DNA of 27,500 nt from Symbiodinium natans (GCA_905221605.1 CAJNDS010002057.1:247513-275012); one strand, 5' to 3'; shown: positions 1 to 10,195, counted from the first letter of the stretch. The notes: generated from the sequence alone by a model not told the origin. A program made the numbers and translations.

Positions 1-356
1 TGCGTCCCTATAAACCCAGCGTAAGCACAAGCATGCAACACTAACATGTCTCTTTGTGCGCAGACACGTCATACGTATAAAACATATGAAGACATAATAT
101 ATGATGTGTATGGTCACACGCTCCGCGGGCCTCGTGCCCCCTCCCCGAGTAGTCATATTATGGAAGTTGAAGACAATTGAGGGGAGGGGAGCCGACGCAG
201 CGCTCGAGGTTCCCCGACTGGCCTCTGAGGTGAGGAGGCCGCAAGATGCCAGCGCTTGCGACAGGCTCAGGACAGCCTGGGGGGGGGGTCTTATGCAGGC
301 CGGAGGCCACCCTGGCAGGGGGGTTGGTCTGGGCTCTCACAGCAACTGGAACATCG
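1..356. other. No supported feature
   Basis: Several short frames are open on both strands, but none has a convincing start or recognisable motif. A G-run of nine lies near 281-289. I see no RNA gene or repeat family here. Confidence 0.4.
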
Positions 357-947
357 CTACGCCGCTACTGGTTTGGCCTCGATATCGTCCTCGGCCTGGC
401 TGCAAGACGAGCAAATTGCCGAAGCATTTTCGGCCAGTGAATCTGCTTCATACGGCAGATCCAAGTCACTCAGGACATACCCCAAACAAGTGCGAGCATC
501 ACGACATTTAACATTTACGACATAAGCTCGCACAGCAGTCAAGAGTGAAGAGATCGAAAGATCTGAGGCTGTGGCGGCTGTCTGCAACCTCGGACCACAC
601 TGATTGCAGGAAGATCGCAAATGCACGCTGAAACACTTGCCATGCTGATCCTTGCTACAGGATTGCAGGGCAACATGTTCTGGGTTTATGCTCATCAGCC
701 GTGCATGGCTAATCCTCGTGTTGGCTGAGAGCACCCCGACTTAGGCATGGACTTAGTCATGGCACGGCGAAATGTCTTCCTGCCAGCGATTGCGCATCAT
801 GGTGTATGAACCCATTTCTGCGAACCTGCCATCATCATGAATTCCGCATTCGCCGCGCAGCTTCCATTTAGACTTCCAGCAGATCGCAGACGGCCGACGC
901 CGACTAACGAGCAAATTTGAGAAGACATCAAAGCATAGGCAAAACAT
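357..947 (-). CDS. Candidate exon pair, unknown cysteine-rich protein
   Basis: Two minus-strand open segments (947 to 753, and about 734 to 357) read like coding sequence. The upstream segment starts with an ATG at its 947 end. The downstream one is rich in cysteine, including a C-x2-C pair and the end ICSSC, and stops at 357. They are in different frames. A plausible acceptor, an AAG followed by G at about 651, would start the second exon in phase, so a short intron between them is possible. No family is recognised. Antisense frames are also partly open, so this is a candidate only. Confidence 0.25.
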
Positions 948-1522
948 AGGTTTTCCTAGGAGGAACCTTCTTCACTGATGCAAGTTGTCTTGGAAGGTAT
1001 GGCAGTACGACACAGCAAAGTGTCTGGGGGCCTCCTTGGGTCGTTTTGTGCGGCTTCGAAAGGCCCCCCCCAATCAACCCATGTGCTGTCATGCCCAGGC
1101 AGTCGGAGCCCCTGAATTTCTTAGTTTCGTTCTGCTTTTTTGTCTCGCACTTGTTTTGGGTATCAGCTCTTCAGCCGACTCATTGTCTTAAGCGCAGATG
1201 TGTTCTCTTTAGCAGCTCTTTGTTTCTGCAGAAAGAGCCGCCATTTGGTCTTCATTTGCTGTTGGTGGGCCTCCTCTTTCAGAACCCTGCCGGTCCAAAT
1301 GGCGGGACCTTCAAAACCCAATCTCAAGGAAATCGGGGGCCTCAACTTTACGAGAACCCAAGGGCACCCTGACGTGGAATTTCTGCTTTCTTAGCCAGCG
1401 CTCTCACTGCATGCCAGTCTATGCTGGCTGCAGAGCACCGGGCACCGCCGCACACATGTTTCCTTTTCCTGTCCATGCGAAGCAAATCGCTTGTATTCGC
1501 CTTTTTCTGAAGGACTCTCTGA
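948..1522. other. No firm feature; weak plus-strand open segment
   Basis: A plus-strand frame open from 1046 to 1372 has its most coding-like part at about 1230-1372, where it is rich in proline, glycine and asparagine. It could be an exon of the candidate gene that follows at 1523. I see no repeat or RNA gene here. Confidence 0.2.
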
Positions 1523-2257
1523 ATTTCCGGGACCCCTGATGAACTCCGGATGCCGAGCGTGTGTTATTTCAATCCCGGCAGTCCCCATCAACGGAGCTCC
1601 ATGAGCTTCCAGTTCGACGAGTCACCAGGCGACCTGAGATCTAGGGCTGAGCTGAGCCCGCCTCAGGCGAGTCCCACGGATGACAAAGGAACTGCTGATG
1701 GATCCTCTGGGTACTAAAGGGTACTAAAGAGCAAAAGGTGCGGGAAACGTTGGTGTGCCCAAATCGTTGGGACTTGAGTGAGCCTGAGTGCCATGGCATT
1801 GGCCAAGCCCTGAAGGGTGAGGTTGCCCATCTGCGAGGCAGCCGTGACAACGGGAATCTCGATGACCACGCCATCCTGATGTGAGCAATCGATGCTCCGA
1901 CTACCTGGACGGCTATTTGTGGCTTTGCGCGTTTGTCTCAGGATATCTCAGGTCTCAAGATCCCCTCTTCTTCCCTTCCTGCGCCCCACGCCTGAAGACG
2001 AAGGCGTGCAGAGCTTCACGCCTGACATCACTGGGCCGCTAAACAAATTAGGCAGCGGAACATTGGAGACTCCTGAGCTTGGCACGAGGTTGGAGAGGGC
2101 CTGCTCCTGCATACAGGTCGAACTGCATCGACCCGCATTTACAAACTGGAGTGGGGCTGCGGGAAGCCGGGAGGGGGCAGCGAAAGGGGACGCTTGCGAC
2201 CCGGGCCCATCGCATCCAGTACATGACATGCTGAAGCAAAGCGGACTTTGCTCTTGA
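1523..2257 (+). CDS. Candidate multi-segment gene, unknown product
   Basis: Three plus-strand segments read like coding sequence. The first (1523 to a TAA at 1715) contains ATGs at 1550 and 1601 and a polar stretch rich in Ser, Pro and Asp. The second, in another frame, is open from 1699 and runs to about 1879, ending at a classical donor GTGAGC. The third joins in phase from an acceptor CAG followed by G at about 1937 and runs to a stop at 2257. The first and second segments do not join through any normal intron. They meet at a 10-bp tandem duplication (GGGTACTAAA, 1710-1729), so an indel is possible. No family is recognised. Confidence 0.28.
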
Positions 2258-2767
2258 ACCAACTATGTGGTAAACTGGTAAATTACCGCTGCTGATCCTT
2301 CTCCTTGCTTCCTGCACACATAACCTCCCAAGAGGGGTCGCCCGAAAGGGTGCGTGCCCCTTCTTCTCCGAAGTCTTCTTCCCCGTGCTGCAGCGCGCCC
2401 CCAGGTCAAGGCTCGCGACCCTTTCTGGTTTTTCGCAGCACGCACACGCATCTCCTTCCCGACATGTTGGAGGGAGCATCAATGGTGAGTAGTGTCTAGC
2501 TGGAAGGGCACAACTTTAAGCTTTGGCGGGGCCTGCAGGAGTCCCGCCATGAGTGCAGAGTGGCAGAGTGCCAGAAACTCGGATGAAAGCAAGGTAGGCT
2601 ATCAAGATGCTTTACGAAAATGGCTGGGAAGCTGAACAGCCTCAGCGCACCCAGGGCCAAGAATAACAAAATGCCCACGGTAGCAAACATGAATGGAGCC
2701 AGATTCATGGCTGCATGATGAAAGCCAGTTGCGCCGTCCTGCCAATCCGACAAAGTCTCTCTCGCCT
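2258..2767. other. No supported feature
   Basis: Only short overlapping frames lie here, on both strands. I see no repeat, RNA gene or recognisable domain. Confidence 0.4.
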
Positions 2768-3289
2768 TCACAAGAACCGGGCACAGTTCAGCCGACTGCT
2801 TTCAACTGCGTGCGGATCGTCTGGATCGTTGATGAGAACCACAATTTCGGGACATGGCCTGCTCCGTGAGCGCAGTGAGTGGTGGCGTCTGCAAGTGACT
2901 CGCGCTGGTGAAGCTTCGACCTCACGAAAGCATAATGTAATAATGATAGTGCAATACTGACGTACAGATGGGCGTGTGCGTGCGTGCACGGAGCTTCTGA
3001 TGCGCAAGACACCCCACTCGTTTTTGCGGAGGCACCACTGTTGGCAATATTCTGCTCGTTGGGCTCGCGAATACCTCGCACAGTTCTGCACACGCAAGTC
3101 GCCCCTCGACAAACCTCGTTGGCCGCTGAACGATCTGCGCACGAGCTCCTTCCGCCTTCGCGGCTTCAAGCCTGACACAGCTTTTGCAGCACAGGACGCC
3201 AATTTTGGAGATAAAATCTCACGGCCGTGTTCGGCAAATTTCTCCCACCCACTCGTCACGAGCTTCAGAAAAACATCAAACCACCACAC
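2768..3289 (-). CDS. Long open frame, unknown basic protein
   Basis: A 173-codon minus-strand frame starts at a GTG (3289), so the true start or an acceptor is unknown. Its first half is basic (arginine/lysine-rich clusters) and includes a tryptophan-rich opening and a YCQQW motif. The last third, from about 2970 down, looks less like coding. An opposite-strand frame at 2976-3296 is also open and equally plausible, so the strand is unresolved. No family is recognised. Confidence 0.22.
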   Translation of the reverse strand: MWWFDVFLKLVTSGWEKFAEHGREILSPKLASCAAKAVSGLKPRRRKELVRRSFSGQRGLSRGDLRVQNCARYSRAQRAEYCQQWCLRKNEWGVLRIRSSVHARTRPSVRQYCTIIITLCFREVEASPARVTCRRHHSLRSRSRPCPEIVVLINDPDDPHAVESSRLNCARFL

Positions 3290-3292
3290 GGA

Positions 3293-3736
3293 ATGAAAAT
3301 GGAGGCCAGGAGTTCAGCAGAAGCTTCTCAAAGAGTACCGCCACGGCCGGTGACTGCACTGTGTTGCTCAGTCCTCGCATGGCGAAGTTCAAGAGTCGAT
3401 TCATCACATGTACTGACATGTATGTTCGGCGGCAAAGCCCCTTCAAGAAGTCAGCTGGATGGGATGGCACAGATAGCCGGGGGTGATGCCCATAAAGGCG
3501 ATCAAGCAGCCATTCTCCCCCCCCTTCAGCCCGTTAGGCATCCTTGGGCGGTGAGCTGCATGGCTTTGGCTTTGCCACTGGCAGCTGCAGCTGCGGCAAT
3601 CATCCTCATGGCTTCCATCGGGGCGCATGTCGGCATGAAATGCAATGAACTTGCATCTCACCGGTCGTCGGGGTACCGATTAACCCCGCAGTCAGTGAAA
3701 CTGGGTCAGGGATCTGCCTTCAACGCTCTTTTCTGA
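3293..3736 (+). CDS. Candidate small membrane protein
   Basis: The frame from the ATG at 3293 encodes 147 residues. A strongly hydrophobic, alanine-rich segment of about 25 residues near the C-terminal third (nt about 3550-3635) would make one transmembrane helix, preceded by tryptophan and proline and followed by a polar tail. There is no signal peptide and no recognised domain. Composition-driven openness cannot be excluded, since an antisense frame covers part of it. Confidence 0.3.
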   Translation: MKMEARSSAEASQRVPPRPVTALCCSVLAWRSSRVDSSHVLTCMFGGKAPSRSQLDGMAQIAGGDAHKGDQAAILPPLQPVRHPWAVSCMALALPLAAAAAAIILMASIGAHVGMKCNELASHRSSGYRLTPQSVKLGQGSAFNALF

Positions 3737-4121
3737 TATGTCTGATGCATTCTGATGCCAAGAACTCCCTGACACATCTGAAAACCTGAGAAGTTTTCAA
3801 ATCCCGATCTTGAAGTCTAGCAGTGCTAAGATGTCACAGAGCCGCCGGCGACACTTCGCCCAGCACGAGCAGAGTTGCAAAGGCCTGGCGCGGGGCTTGG
3901 AACTTTCTGATCTACTTAGGCGAAGGCGCAAGAAAAGCTAACTTTTGACAACCTCACCGGAATCACCAGCAACTCCAAAACTGCGTGGTGCGTACTATAG
4001 ATTCTCCAAGTGGCGGCTCTCTCTCGCTCTCTCGCTCCTCTCTCTCGCTCGCTCGCTACAGACTTCGCCGCCACAAAGGGCTGTGTGAACCAACACAAAC
4101 GATGTGGGAATTGCAAACTTC
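3737..4121. repeat. Non-coding stretch with CT/CGCT microsatellite
   Basis: Positions 4016-4056 are an imperfect CT repeat with interspersed CG (CTCTCGCTCT type). The rest shows no supported gene. A small outlier of the same pyrimidine type dominates 8.9-14.8 kb. Confidence 0.6.
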
Positions 4122-4682
4122 CTACTCCATGACAGCCTGCCACAGGTTCGCCATGCTCTGCGCTGAAAGTGTATGCATCTTCCGCCTGCTTTGGCATCGA
4201 GGCAGAGCACTGTTAATTGCATTGCCATGCAGAGAGCAGCACCGACACACAAGAACCGAGGGCACCACGCTGACATCAAGCTGGTGCCCTTCAGAAGCAG
4301 GCTGCTCCTTGTCGGGGAATTTACATCCCTGCATGGTGAGTAGACGGCAATGGCTTCCAGCTTGCTTCTCCGGCAAGCCTCTGCCCAGCCACGGCAGAGG
4401 TTCACCTGCGTCCAGAGAGAGCTCCCTGTCCTTGAACAATGCCCAGGCACCGATTTTCGCCGGGCGATGCGCATGTGAGCAAGTCACTGGTCCGTCACGG
4501 CCGATATTACGGCAGCGAATGACGGCGAGATCTCCAGAGCAAGACGTAGGCAAAACCGCACCAAGCACAAGCCAAAGGGCCCAGAAAAGACGATTTCGGT
4601 TGCCACAAACAGGCTGTGGAAGTGGACCCAGCTGGCCACTGCTGGCCACTGCCCGGCTCAGCTTGGTGTTTTTAAGATGCAT
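4122..4682 (-). CDS. Candidate secreted or membrane-anchored protein, unknown
   Basis: An ATG-started frame of 186 codons. Residues about 28-50 form a signal-like unit: a basic NRNR, then a hydrophobic core (LFWALWLVLGAVL), then a small-residue cleavage-like region ending SCSG. The rest is polar with scattered cysteines and a PLPWLGRG motif that recurs in the minus frame near 5520. The n-region would be unusually long for a signal peptide, so a signal anchor or a downstream start is possible. A plus-strand frame (3985-4740, GTG start) overlaps fully and is an alternative. No family is recognised. Confidence 0.33.
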   Translation of the reverse strand: MHLKNTKLSRAVASSGQLGPLPQPVCGNRNRLFWALWLVLGAVLPTSCSGDLAVIRCRNIGRDGPVTCSHAHRPAKIGAWALFKDRELSLDAGEPLPWLGRGLPEKQAGSHCRLLTMQGCKFPDKEQPASEGHQLDVSVVPSVLVCRCCSLHGNAINSALPRCQSRRKMHTLSAQSMANLWQAVME

Positions 4683-5208
4683 GAATTCGCGGAGTGCAGG
4701 CCTTTATAGCCACATGTGCACAGACCGCCCGCAAGGCTAGGCACTCGGTGCCAGGACGGCCTCTGGGATGCCGGAGGGGCTCCGGATGCCGGGATCCCGA
4801 GTCGCTGCTTGACAAATGAGCAGAGACCGGTTTGTGTTGGCTTCGCCATTTTCGGCCCTTTCGGCTATTGGCTCTTCTTCTCATGCTTTCCATTGGTGGG
4901 AAGGCTTGTGCCTTAGATGAAGATCAGAACCAATCAAAGCCACCTCAAAGCCACCAGGCAGCAGGAGCGGAACGACTGGAACAGCTGGCACGGAACCGAG
5001 GCACCGTTTGCATGGCAGCTTTTGCCGTTCGTCCCCACGTTCACAGAACCGTCATTGTCAGCCTTGCATTCCTCTCCATTGCTCGCATTGCTCGCCTGAC
5101 GGGCACCAGTTCACTGAGCGCTTGTCTTTAAGTCTTTGCAGCCGAAGGCACCAGAGGTTCGGCTGCGTCTGCTTTCAACGGTTGTCCTGCTGCAGAGGAA
5201 TTGTCACA
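4683..5208. other. No supported feature
   Basis: Short frames only. I see no recognisable domain, RNA gene or tandem repeat. Confidence 0.35.
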
Positions 5209-5592
5209 ATGTCTGTCCAGCTACCTCGCTCAGCTCCACATTCGCAGCTCTGGGCCAAGCATAGATCAAGCATGCACAATTCAGACACAGCACTTGGGTG
5301 TCTTAGTCGTGAACAATTTACAGTAGTTGGAAGGACCCGCATTGGCGGACCACGTCCTTGCTTGGATTTGTCCACGCGCAAGGCAACCCAAACCTCAGAA
5401 CAGCCAATGTCTCTGCTTCCGGGTCCAAAGCATAATTCAAGGCCAGCCTACTGGAAGAGAGGAATCACATTAAACACAAGTAAACCTCGAGCCCTCACGA
5501 TTTTTCTGCCCAGCCACGGCGGAGTTGCACTTGAAACCGCTGCCGAAGGAGATCTGCAAGATACGCTCCCCTGGGTGCAAATCCTCAGATAG
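5209..5592 (+). CDS. Candidate gene, unknown 127-residue product
   Basis: From the ATG at 5209 this frame reads 127 residues with balanced composition and no low-complexity bias. The frame stays open upstream to 5008, so an earlier exon or start is possible. The 3' part overlaps a minus-strand frame (5724 to 5470, ATG-started, with a hydrophobic RVFLLSVLARLLLS stretch) that is also plausible; only one of the two is likely to be real. It shares a 28-bp near-repeat (5506-5533) with 4381-4408. No family is recognised. Confidence 0.27.
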   Translation: MSVQLPRSAPHSQLWAKHRSSMHNSDTALGCLSREQFTVVGRTRIGGPRPCLDLSTRKATQTSEQPMSLLPGPKHNSRPAYWKRGITLNTSKPRALTIFLPSHGGVALETAAEGDLQDTLPWVQILR

Positions 5593-5759
5593 CAGCAATC
5601 TTGCCAAAACGGACAGCAAAAACACGCGACGAGTCCCCAAGAAAGGCCGTGGAGTACGATTCGCTTGATGCTGCCTCCTCCCTTGCTTTTTGCAGGATGA
5701 GGTTTCATGGTTATGCTTTGCCATCCGCCTAGCTGACAATGCCGCAATGCAGGGCAACA

Positions 5760-6002
5760 CTACTCACTACTGGGCACCGGCAGACAATCTGCGCGACCCA
5801 TGGTGCGCAACCAGAAATCCCAACAAGAGCCAGTGACCCGAGGCACGCCAAATCTCTCAATCCAGTCGGTCTCATACCAGATTGAAGACGAGGAAGTGTT
5901 CCCCCAGTCATGAAGGGTCTGGACCGACCTTGAAGCCAACATGGCACAGACGAGGGATAACCTTCTGAGCCACCATTGGCAATATTGCACTGTCTGGGCC
6001 AT
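5760..6002 (-). CDS. Candidate 80-residue protein or exon, unknown
   Basis: An ATG-started minus-strand frame rich in tryptophan and aromatic residues (for example WYETDW and CWDFW), an unlikely composition for random sequence. It starts directly beside the ACATAT microsatellite and stops at 5760. An overlapping plus-strand frame is broken by a TGA near 5911. No family is recognised. It could be a terminal exon or a gene fragment truncated by the repeat expansion. Confidence 0.3.
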   Translation of the reverse strand: MAQTVQYCQWWLRRLSLVCAMLASRSVQTLHDWGNTSSSSIWYETDWIERFGVPRVTGSCWDFWLRTMGRADCLPVPSSE

Positions 6003-6005
6003 TCC

Positions 6006-6185
6006 ACATACATACTGTACAATACATATACATGTACATGTACATGTACATACACATCAACATATGCATATGCATATACATTGACATAGGCTTAGACATA
6101 GACATAAACATAGACATCTACATATGCATATACATACACATATACATGTACACATGTACATGTACAGATACACATACATATACAC

Positions 6186-6233
<48 letters not shown>

Positions 6234-6382
6234 GTACATGTACATGTACATATACATATACATACATGCGTACATATTCGCTCTTGAACGCAAGCGCAAA
6301 ATATATACATATACATCTTATATATATATACATATGTGTGCATATGTGCTCATATCGACCTATATATGTAGATGTATGTAGG
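6006..6382. repeat. ACATAT-type microsatellite
   Basis: An imperfect hexanucleotide tract made of ACATAT, ACATGT, GCATAT and ACATAG variants. It is purest at about 6170-6265 and decays at both ends. It abuts the AT-rich satellite on its right side. Apparent frames of Met-Tyr or Ile-His repeats here are translations of the microsatellite. Confidence 0.95.
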
Positions 6383-6415
6383 ACCTTTATGCGTTATTTG
6401 ACGGTCCTGCTTCGC

Positions 6416-7666
6416 CTTCCAAAATTTTAAGGATTTTAAGGAATTTAGGGGTTTTCCAAAATTTTAAAAGCCCGGACCTTTCAAAATTTTAAGGATTTTA
6501 AGGAATTTAAGGCCTTTTAAATTTCTTAAAATCCTTAAAATCTTAAAAATTTTGAAAGAAAATTAAATTATTTTCCGGAAAGAGGCAGGCCCATTTAAAA
6601 TTTTAAAAATCCTTAAAATCCTGAAAACCCTTAAAATTATGAAAGCCCGGACCTTTCAAAATTTTAAGTATTTTAAGGAATTTAAGGCCTTTTAAATTTC
6701 TTAAAATCCTTAAAATTTTGAAAGAAAATTAAATTATTTTCCGGAAAGAGGCAAGCCCATTTAAAATTTTAAAAATCCTTAAAATCCTTAAATTTTGAAA
6801 GCCCGGGCCTTTCAAAATTTTAAGGATTTTAAGGAATTTAAGGCCTTTTAAATTTCTTAAAATCCTTAAAATTTTGAAAGAAAATTAAATCATTTTCCAG
6901 AAAGAGGCAGGCCCATTTAAAATTTTAAAAATCCTTAAAATCCTTAAAATCCTTAAAATCCTTAAGATCCTTAAAATTTTGAAAGCCCGGGCCTTTCAAA
7001 ATTTTAAGGATTTTAAGGAATTTAAGGCCTTTTAAATTTCTTAAAACCCTTAAAGTTTGAAAGAAAATTAAAATATTTTCCGGAAAGAGGCAGGCCCATT
7101 TATAATTTTAAAAATCCTTAAAATCCTGAAAACCCTTAAAATTTTGAAAGCCCGGACCTTTCAAAATTTTAAGGATTTTAAGGCCTTTTAAATTTCTTAA
7201 AATCCTTAAAATCTTAAAAATTTTGAAAGAAAATTAAATTATTTTCCGGAAAGAGGCAGGCCCATTTAAAAGTTTAAAAATCCTTAAAAACCTTAAAATC
7301 CTTAAAATTTTGAAAGCCCGGACCTTTCAAAATTTTAAGGATTTTAAGGAATTTAAGGCCTTTTAAATTTCTTAAAATCCTTAAAATCTTAAAAATTTTG
7401 AAAGAAAATTAAATTATTTTCCGGAAAGAGGCAGGCCCATTTAAAATTTTAAAAATCCTTAAAATCCTTAAAATCCTTAAAATCCTTAAAATTTTGAAAG
7501 CCCGGGCCTTTTAAAATTTTGAGGATTTTAAGGAATTTAAGGCCTTTTAAATTTCTTAAAATCCTTAAAATTTTGAAAGAAAATTAAATTATTTTCCGGA
7601 AAGAGGCAGGCCCATTTAAAAGTTTAAAAACCCTTAAAATCCTTAAAATCCTTAAAATTTTGAAAG
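6416..7666 (+). repeat. AT-rich satellite, left half (seven units, forward)
   Basis: Tandem units of about 156-183 bp. Each carries the landmark CCGGAAAGAGGCAGGCCCAT (or a close variant) at 6575, 6741, 6897 (CCAGAA variant), 7080, 7246, 7421 and 7596, followed by TTTAAAATTTTAAAAATCC, runs of CCTTAAAAT, and a palindromic GAAAGCCCGGGCCTTTC block. Unit length varies mainly through the number of 9-bp CCTTAAAAT copies. There is no coding potential and the sequence is almost pure A/T apart from the landmark and palindrome blocks. Confidence 0.95.
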
Positions 7667-7704
7667 GTTGGGGCTTTCAAAATTTTAAGGATTTTAAGGA
7701 TTTT
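7636..7704. repeat. Central hairpin of the inverted satellite
   Basis: Perfect 31-bp arms (7636-7666 and 7674-7704) flank a 7-nt loop (GTTGGGG). This is the point where the satellite units reverse orientation. The array continues as imperfect inverted repeats for over 1.1 kb on either side, so cruciform or long-hairpin formation is possible. Confidence 0.9.
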
Positions 7705-8845
7705 TAAAATTTTAAATGGGCCTGGCTCTTTCCGGAATATATTTTAATTTTATTTCAAAATTTTAAGGGTTTTAAGGATTTTTAGGAATTTAAAAGGCCT
7801 TAAATTCCTTGAAATCCTTAAATTCCTTAAAATCCTTAAAATTTTGAAAGCCCCAACCTTTCAAAATTTAAAGGATTTTAAGGATTTTGAAAATTTCAAA
7901 TGGGCCTGACTCTTTCCGGAATATATTTTAATTTTATTTCAAAATTTTAAGGATTTTAAGGATTTTTAGGAATTTAAAAGGCCTTAAATTCCTTAAAATC
8001 CTTAAAATTTTGAAAGCCCCAACCTTTCAAAATTTTAGGATTTTAAGGATTTTTAAAGGATTTTAAGGATTTTTAAAATTTTCAATGGGCCTGCCTCTTT
8101 CCGGAAAATAATTTAATTTTCTTTCAAAATTTTAAGGAGTTTAAGGATTTTAAGAAATTTAAAAGGCCTTAAATTCCTGAAAATCCATAAAAAATTTGAA
8201 AGGTCCGGGCTTTCTAAATTTTAAGGGTTTTAAGGTTTTTAAGGATTTTTAAAGTTTTAAATGGGCCTGCCTCTTTCCGGAAAATAATTTAATTTTCTTT
8301 CAAAATTTTAAGGATTTTAAGGATTTTAAGAAATTTAAAAGGCCTTAAATTCCTTAAAATCCTTAAAATTTTGAAAGGTCCGGGCTTTCAAAATTTTAAG
8401 GATTTTAAGGTTTTTAAGGATTTTTAAAATTTTTGAATGGGCTAGCCTCTTTCCGGAAAATATTTCAATTTTCTTTCAAAATTTTAAGGATTTAAAGGAT
8501 TTTAAGAAATTTAAAAGGCCTTAAATTCCTTAGGCCTTAAATTCCTTAAATTCCTTAAAACCCTTAAAATTTTGAAAGGCCCGGGCTTTCAAAATTTTAA
8601 GGATTTTAAGGATTTTAAGGATTTTAAGGATTTTTAAAATTTTAAATGGGCCTGCCTCTTTCCGGAAAATAATTTAATTTTCTTTCAAAATTTTAACGAT
8701 TTTAAGAATTTAAAAGGCCTTAAATTCCTTAAAATCCTTAAAATTTTGAAAGGTCCGGGCTTTCAAAATTTTAAGGGTTTTCAGGATTTTAAGGATTTTT
8801 AAAATTTTAAATGGGCCTGACTTTTCCGGAAAATAAATTCATTTT
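7674..8845 (-). repeat. AT-rich satellite, right half (seven units, inverted)
   Basis: The same unit on the opposite strand. The reverse complement of the landmark, ending in TTCCGG, occurs at 7730, 7914, 8099, 8275, 8451, 8660 and 8824. Spacings are 164-209 bp. The last unit is partial and runs into the pyrimidine-rich tract at about 8850. Together with the left half it makes a near-symmetric inverted array. Confidence 0.95.
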
Positions 8846-9317
8846 TCAATAGTTTTACTGAGTTTGTTTTTTATTTTACTCTCTATCTCCTCATTTTTTA
8901 GGCATGAAGAGAAGCATAGTCGCCATAGACCGTGGGAGGGAGAGGGCCTCTTGGCTTGCCCATCTCTTTCTCCGTTTAGACAAGAACATAATCTGGAGAG
9001 AAGGGGGGCTTACACCTTCTTCTCACCATGCTCCTCGCTCTTCTCTCTTCCCCGCCCCCCTCTCGCGCTCTGTTTTTCTTTCTTTCAGCGGGCTTGAGGG
9101 CAAGGTTTTCCCCACCCCCACCCCCACGCATCACTCTCTCTCTCTCTCTCTTTCTCACTCTCTGTCTCTGTCTTTCTTTTCTCTTCTGAGTGGTATGTCT
9201 CGTAGAACTAGAAGGGGGGGAGAGTGAGAGGAATGAAAGGAAGAACTATAAAGAAAAAGATTTGAAGAAGGAGAGGGAGAATGAGACATCGCCCCGTCGC
9301 TCTTGCTATCGATCTTA

Positions 9318-9322
9318 CTCTC

Positions 9323-9380
<58 letters not shown>
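9318..9380. repeat. (CT)n / (CTAT)n microsatellite
   Basis: CTATCT repeats grade into a pure CT run. This is the microsatellite arm of one family A copy. A smaller CT run is at about 9133-9152. Confidence 0.95.
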
Positions 9381-10133
9381 ATCTGAGTGGTACGTCTCGT
9401 AGAGTTGGAAGAGGAGGAGGAGGAGGTTGAAAGGAATGGAAAGGAAGAAAGAGATTTGCTGAGGCAGAGCGGGAGTGAGATTGCTGAAAAGAAAAAACAG
9501 ATTAGGCTTCTCACGGCCTTCTTGTCCACAGGATAGGCTTTGAATAGTAAAACAAGGACAAGTGCTCACATTGTACCTAAAGGTCCATGGCACATAAGGG
9601 GTATATACGGGGTCCCCTTTTGAGGGCCCATGTTAAGGGACCATGAAACTACCCTAAGATACACCTTCTTCTTACCATGCTCCTCCCTCTTCTCTCTTCC
9701 CCACCCCCCTCTCGCGCTCTGTCTTACTTTCTTTTTTCAGCGGGCTTCAGGGCAAGGGTTTTCCTCCATCTCTCACTTATTCTTTGTTTTCTGAGTGGTA
9801 TGTCTCGTAATTAGAATTGGAAGAAGCGCAGGAGGGTGAGAGGAATGGAAAGAAGAACTACAAAGAAAGAGACTTGCAGAAGAAGAGAGGGAATGAGACA
9901 GGGCGAGACATAGAGAGAAGCATAGGCCGTGGGAGAACAAGAGAGATAGGGTCTCTTGGCTTTCCCCTTCTCAGGTTCACATTAGTTTTCTTTCTTGCAA
10001 AAGAGAAGGGTAAGAAGATAGTAGAGAGGTTGAGCTTACATTTCTTCCTACCTTGCTTCTCCCTCTACCTCTGCTCTTTTTCTCCGTCTCTCGCTCCTAC
10101 TCTCGCTTTCGGTCTCGTTTTTTCTTTGTCGGG

Positions 10134-10135
<2 letters not shown>

Positions 10136-10190
<55 letters not shown>
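10136..10190. repeat. (CT)n microsatellite
   Basis: A pure CT dinucleotide run of about 27 units. On the opposite strand it reads GA and gives only Arg-Glu repeat translations, which are not genes. Confidence 0.97.

Positions 10191-10195
<5 letters not shown>

Noticed and set aside
5760-5910. A kringle/FN2-like DPWCATRNPN string in a plus frame
   Set aside because: Only about ten residues, in a frame that stops soon after, with no paired cysteines. The minus frame is more convincing.
6032-6430. Open frames of 70-130 codons in the ACATAT tract
   Set aside because: They are translations of a hexanucleotide microsatellite (Met-Tyr, Ile-His, Thr-Tyr repeats) and occur in several frames at once.
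6416-8845. CRISPR-like array
   Set aside because: The units are whole tandem repeats with no unique spacers, they invert in the middle, and the genome appears eukaryotic.
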